Shown piece by piece: positions 5,951 through 6,126 of a stretch of 6,126 nucleotides of DNA (positions are counted from its first letter, which is position 1; the number at the start of each line of letters is the position of its first letter). The stretch comes from Acidimicrobiales bacterium. Its GTDB lineage: Bacteria; Actinomycetota; Acidimicrobiia; Acidimicrobiales; Bog-793. The DNA lies in the NCBI GenBank assembly GCA_030037405.1, contig JASHRK010000111.1, positions 1-6,126 of the forward strand. The letters are read 5' to 3'. The translations under genes and the position numbers were made by a program. The notes beneath the pieces are model-generated. The model saw only the letters and a list, made by a program, of their open reading frames with translations, was not told the DNA's origin and did not search any database.

Positions 5951-6126
5951 GAGACGGCGGTGTGGCCGACGGCGCTCTCGCCGGGGAGAGCCGAGATGTC
6001 GCCGATCTTGACACGAGCCCTTGTGCCGCCGAGGCGCTCACGGACTCCTCGATCCCTGTGCGGCTCGTCTACACCTCCGCCGACCTCGGCCCGGGCGAGC
6101 TCGACGAGCGCCTAGGGCTGCCCGGG
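5947..6126 (+). CDS. N-terminus of acyl-CoA mutase large subunit-like protein (methylmalonyl-CoA mutase family), 3' cut by window
   Basis: Sixty codons are open to the window edge. The first 35 or so residues are acidic, low in hydrophobics and not recognisable. Residues 37-60 (PVRLVYTSADLGPGELDERLGLPG) look like the start of B12-dependent acyl-CoA mutase large subunits: a Val/Leu-Tyr-Thr-x-x-Asp-Leu step, then Leu-Gly-x-Pro-Gly. In that family these lead into a Pro-x-Thr-Arg-Gly motif, which would lie just past the window. Members isomerise methylmalonyl-CoA/succinyl-CoA, isobutyryl-CoA or 2-hydroxyisobutyryl-CoA. The B12-binding and substrate residues are not visible, so the specificity cannot be given. 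It is coupled to the M20 gene by a 4-base TTGA overlap. With the acyl-CoA synthetase at the other end it suggests CoA-ester processing in the pathway. Family assignment rests on a short stretch. Confidence 0.62.
   Translation, partial: MRDGGVADGALAGESRDVADLDTSPCAAEALTDSSIPVRLVYTSADLGPGELDERLGLPG

Noticed and set aside
5763..6041. Small minus-strand open frame crossing the M20-mutase junction
   Set aside because: Composition is Ser/Arg/Pro-rich without motif, and it conflicts with two sense genes that overlap in a coupled arrangement.

Overview
The window is GC-rich DNA with strongly G/C-biased third codon positions, GTG and TTG starts, short spacers and no sign of mobile DNA. This fits an actinobacterium; the exact lineage cannot be read from the sequence. 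It holds four complete genes and two genes cut by the window edges, all of them metabolic enzymes. No tRNA, rRNA, CRISPR array or insertion sequence was seen.

Layout. (1) 2-373, + strand: 3' end of an acyl-CoA synthetase gene (adenylate-forming ligase). (2) 426-1985, - strand: a 519-residue metal-dependent amidohydrolase of the ATZ/TRZ/guanine-deaminase type, convergent with gene 1. (3) 2065-3072, - strand: a Rieske non-heme iron oxygenase, upstream of gene 2 and probably cotranscribed with it; the 79-base gap carries an 8-bp hairpin. (4) 3073-3232: a divergent 160-base control region with a perfect 12-bp palindrome, a TTGACA box and an AT-rich element. (5) 3233-4651, + strand: a second, different amidohydrolase of the same superfamily. 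(6) 4652-4723: a promoter region with a perfect TATAAT and a second copy of the AT-rich element. (7) 4724-5950, + strand: an M20-family deacylase/peptidase-like protein. (8) 5947-6126, + strand: the N-terminus of a protein resembling the large subunit of B12-dependent acyl-CoA mutases, overlapping the M20 stop codon.

Together the genes look like a catabolic island for an amide- or amine-containing compound. A Rieske oxygenase (hydroxylation or N/O-dealkylation), two amidohydrolases (deamination or ring/amide opening) and an M20 amide hydrolase would yield a carboxylic acid. An acyl-CoA synthetase and a B12-type mutase could then move it into central metabolism. The substrate cannot be named from sequence, and the pathway order is inference.

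The most noteworthy points are: a 16-base AT-rich element (13/16 identical) at matching distances before the two + strand genes, pointing to co-regulation; the palindrome in the divergent region; an M20 protein whose usual Glu-Glu catalytic/metal pair reads His-Met; an amidohydrolase with Thr in place of the usual His-x-x-Glu glutamate; and a Rieske motif with a longer than usual spacing.
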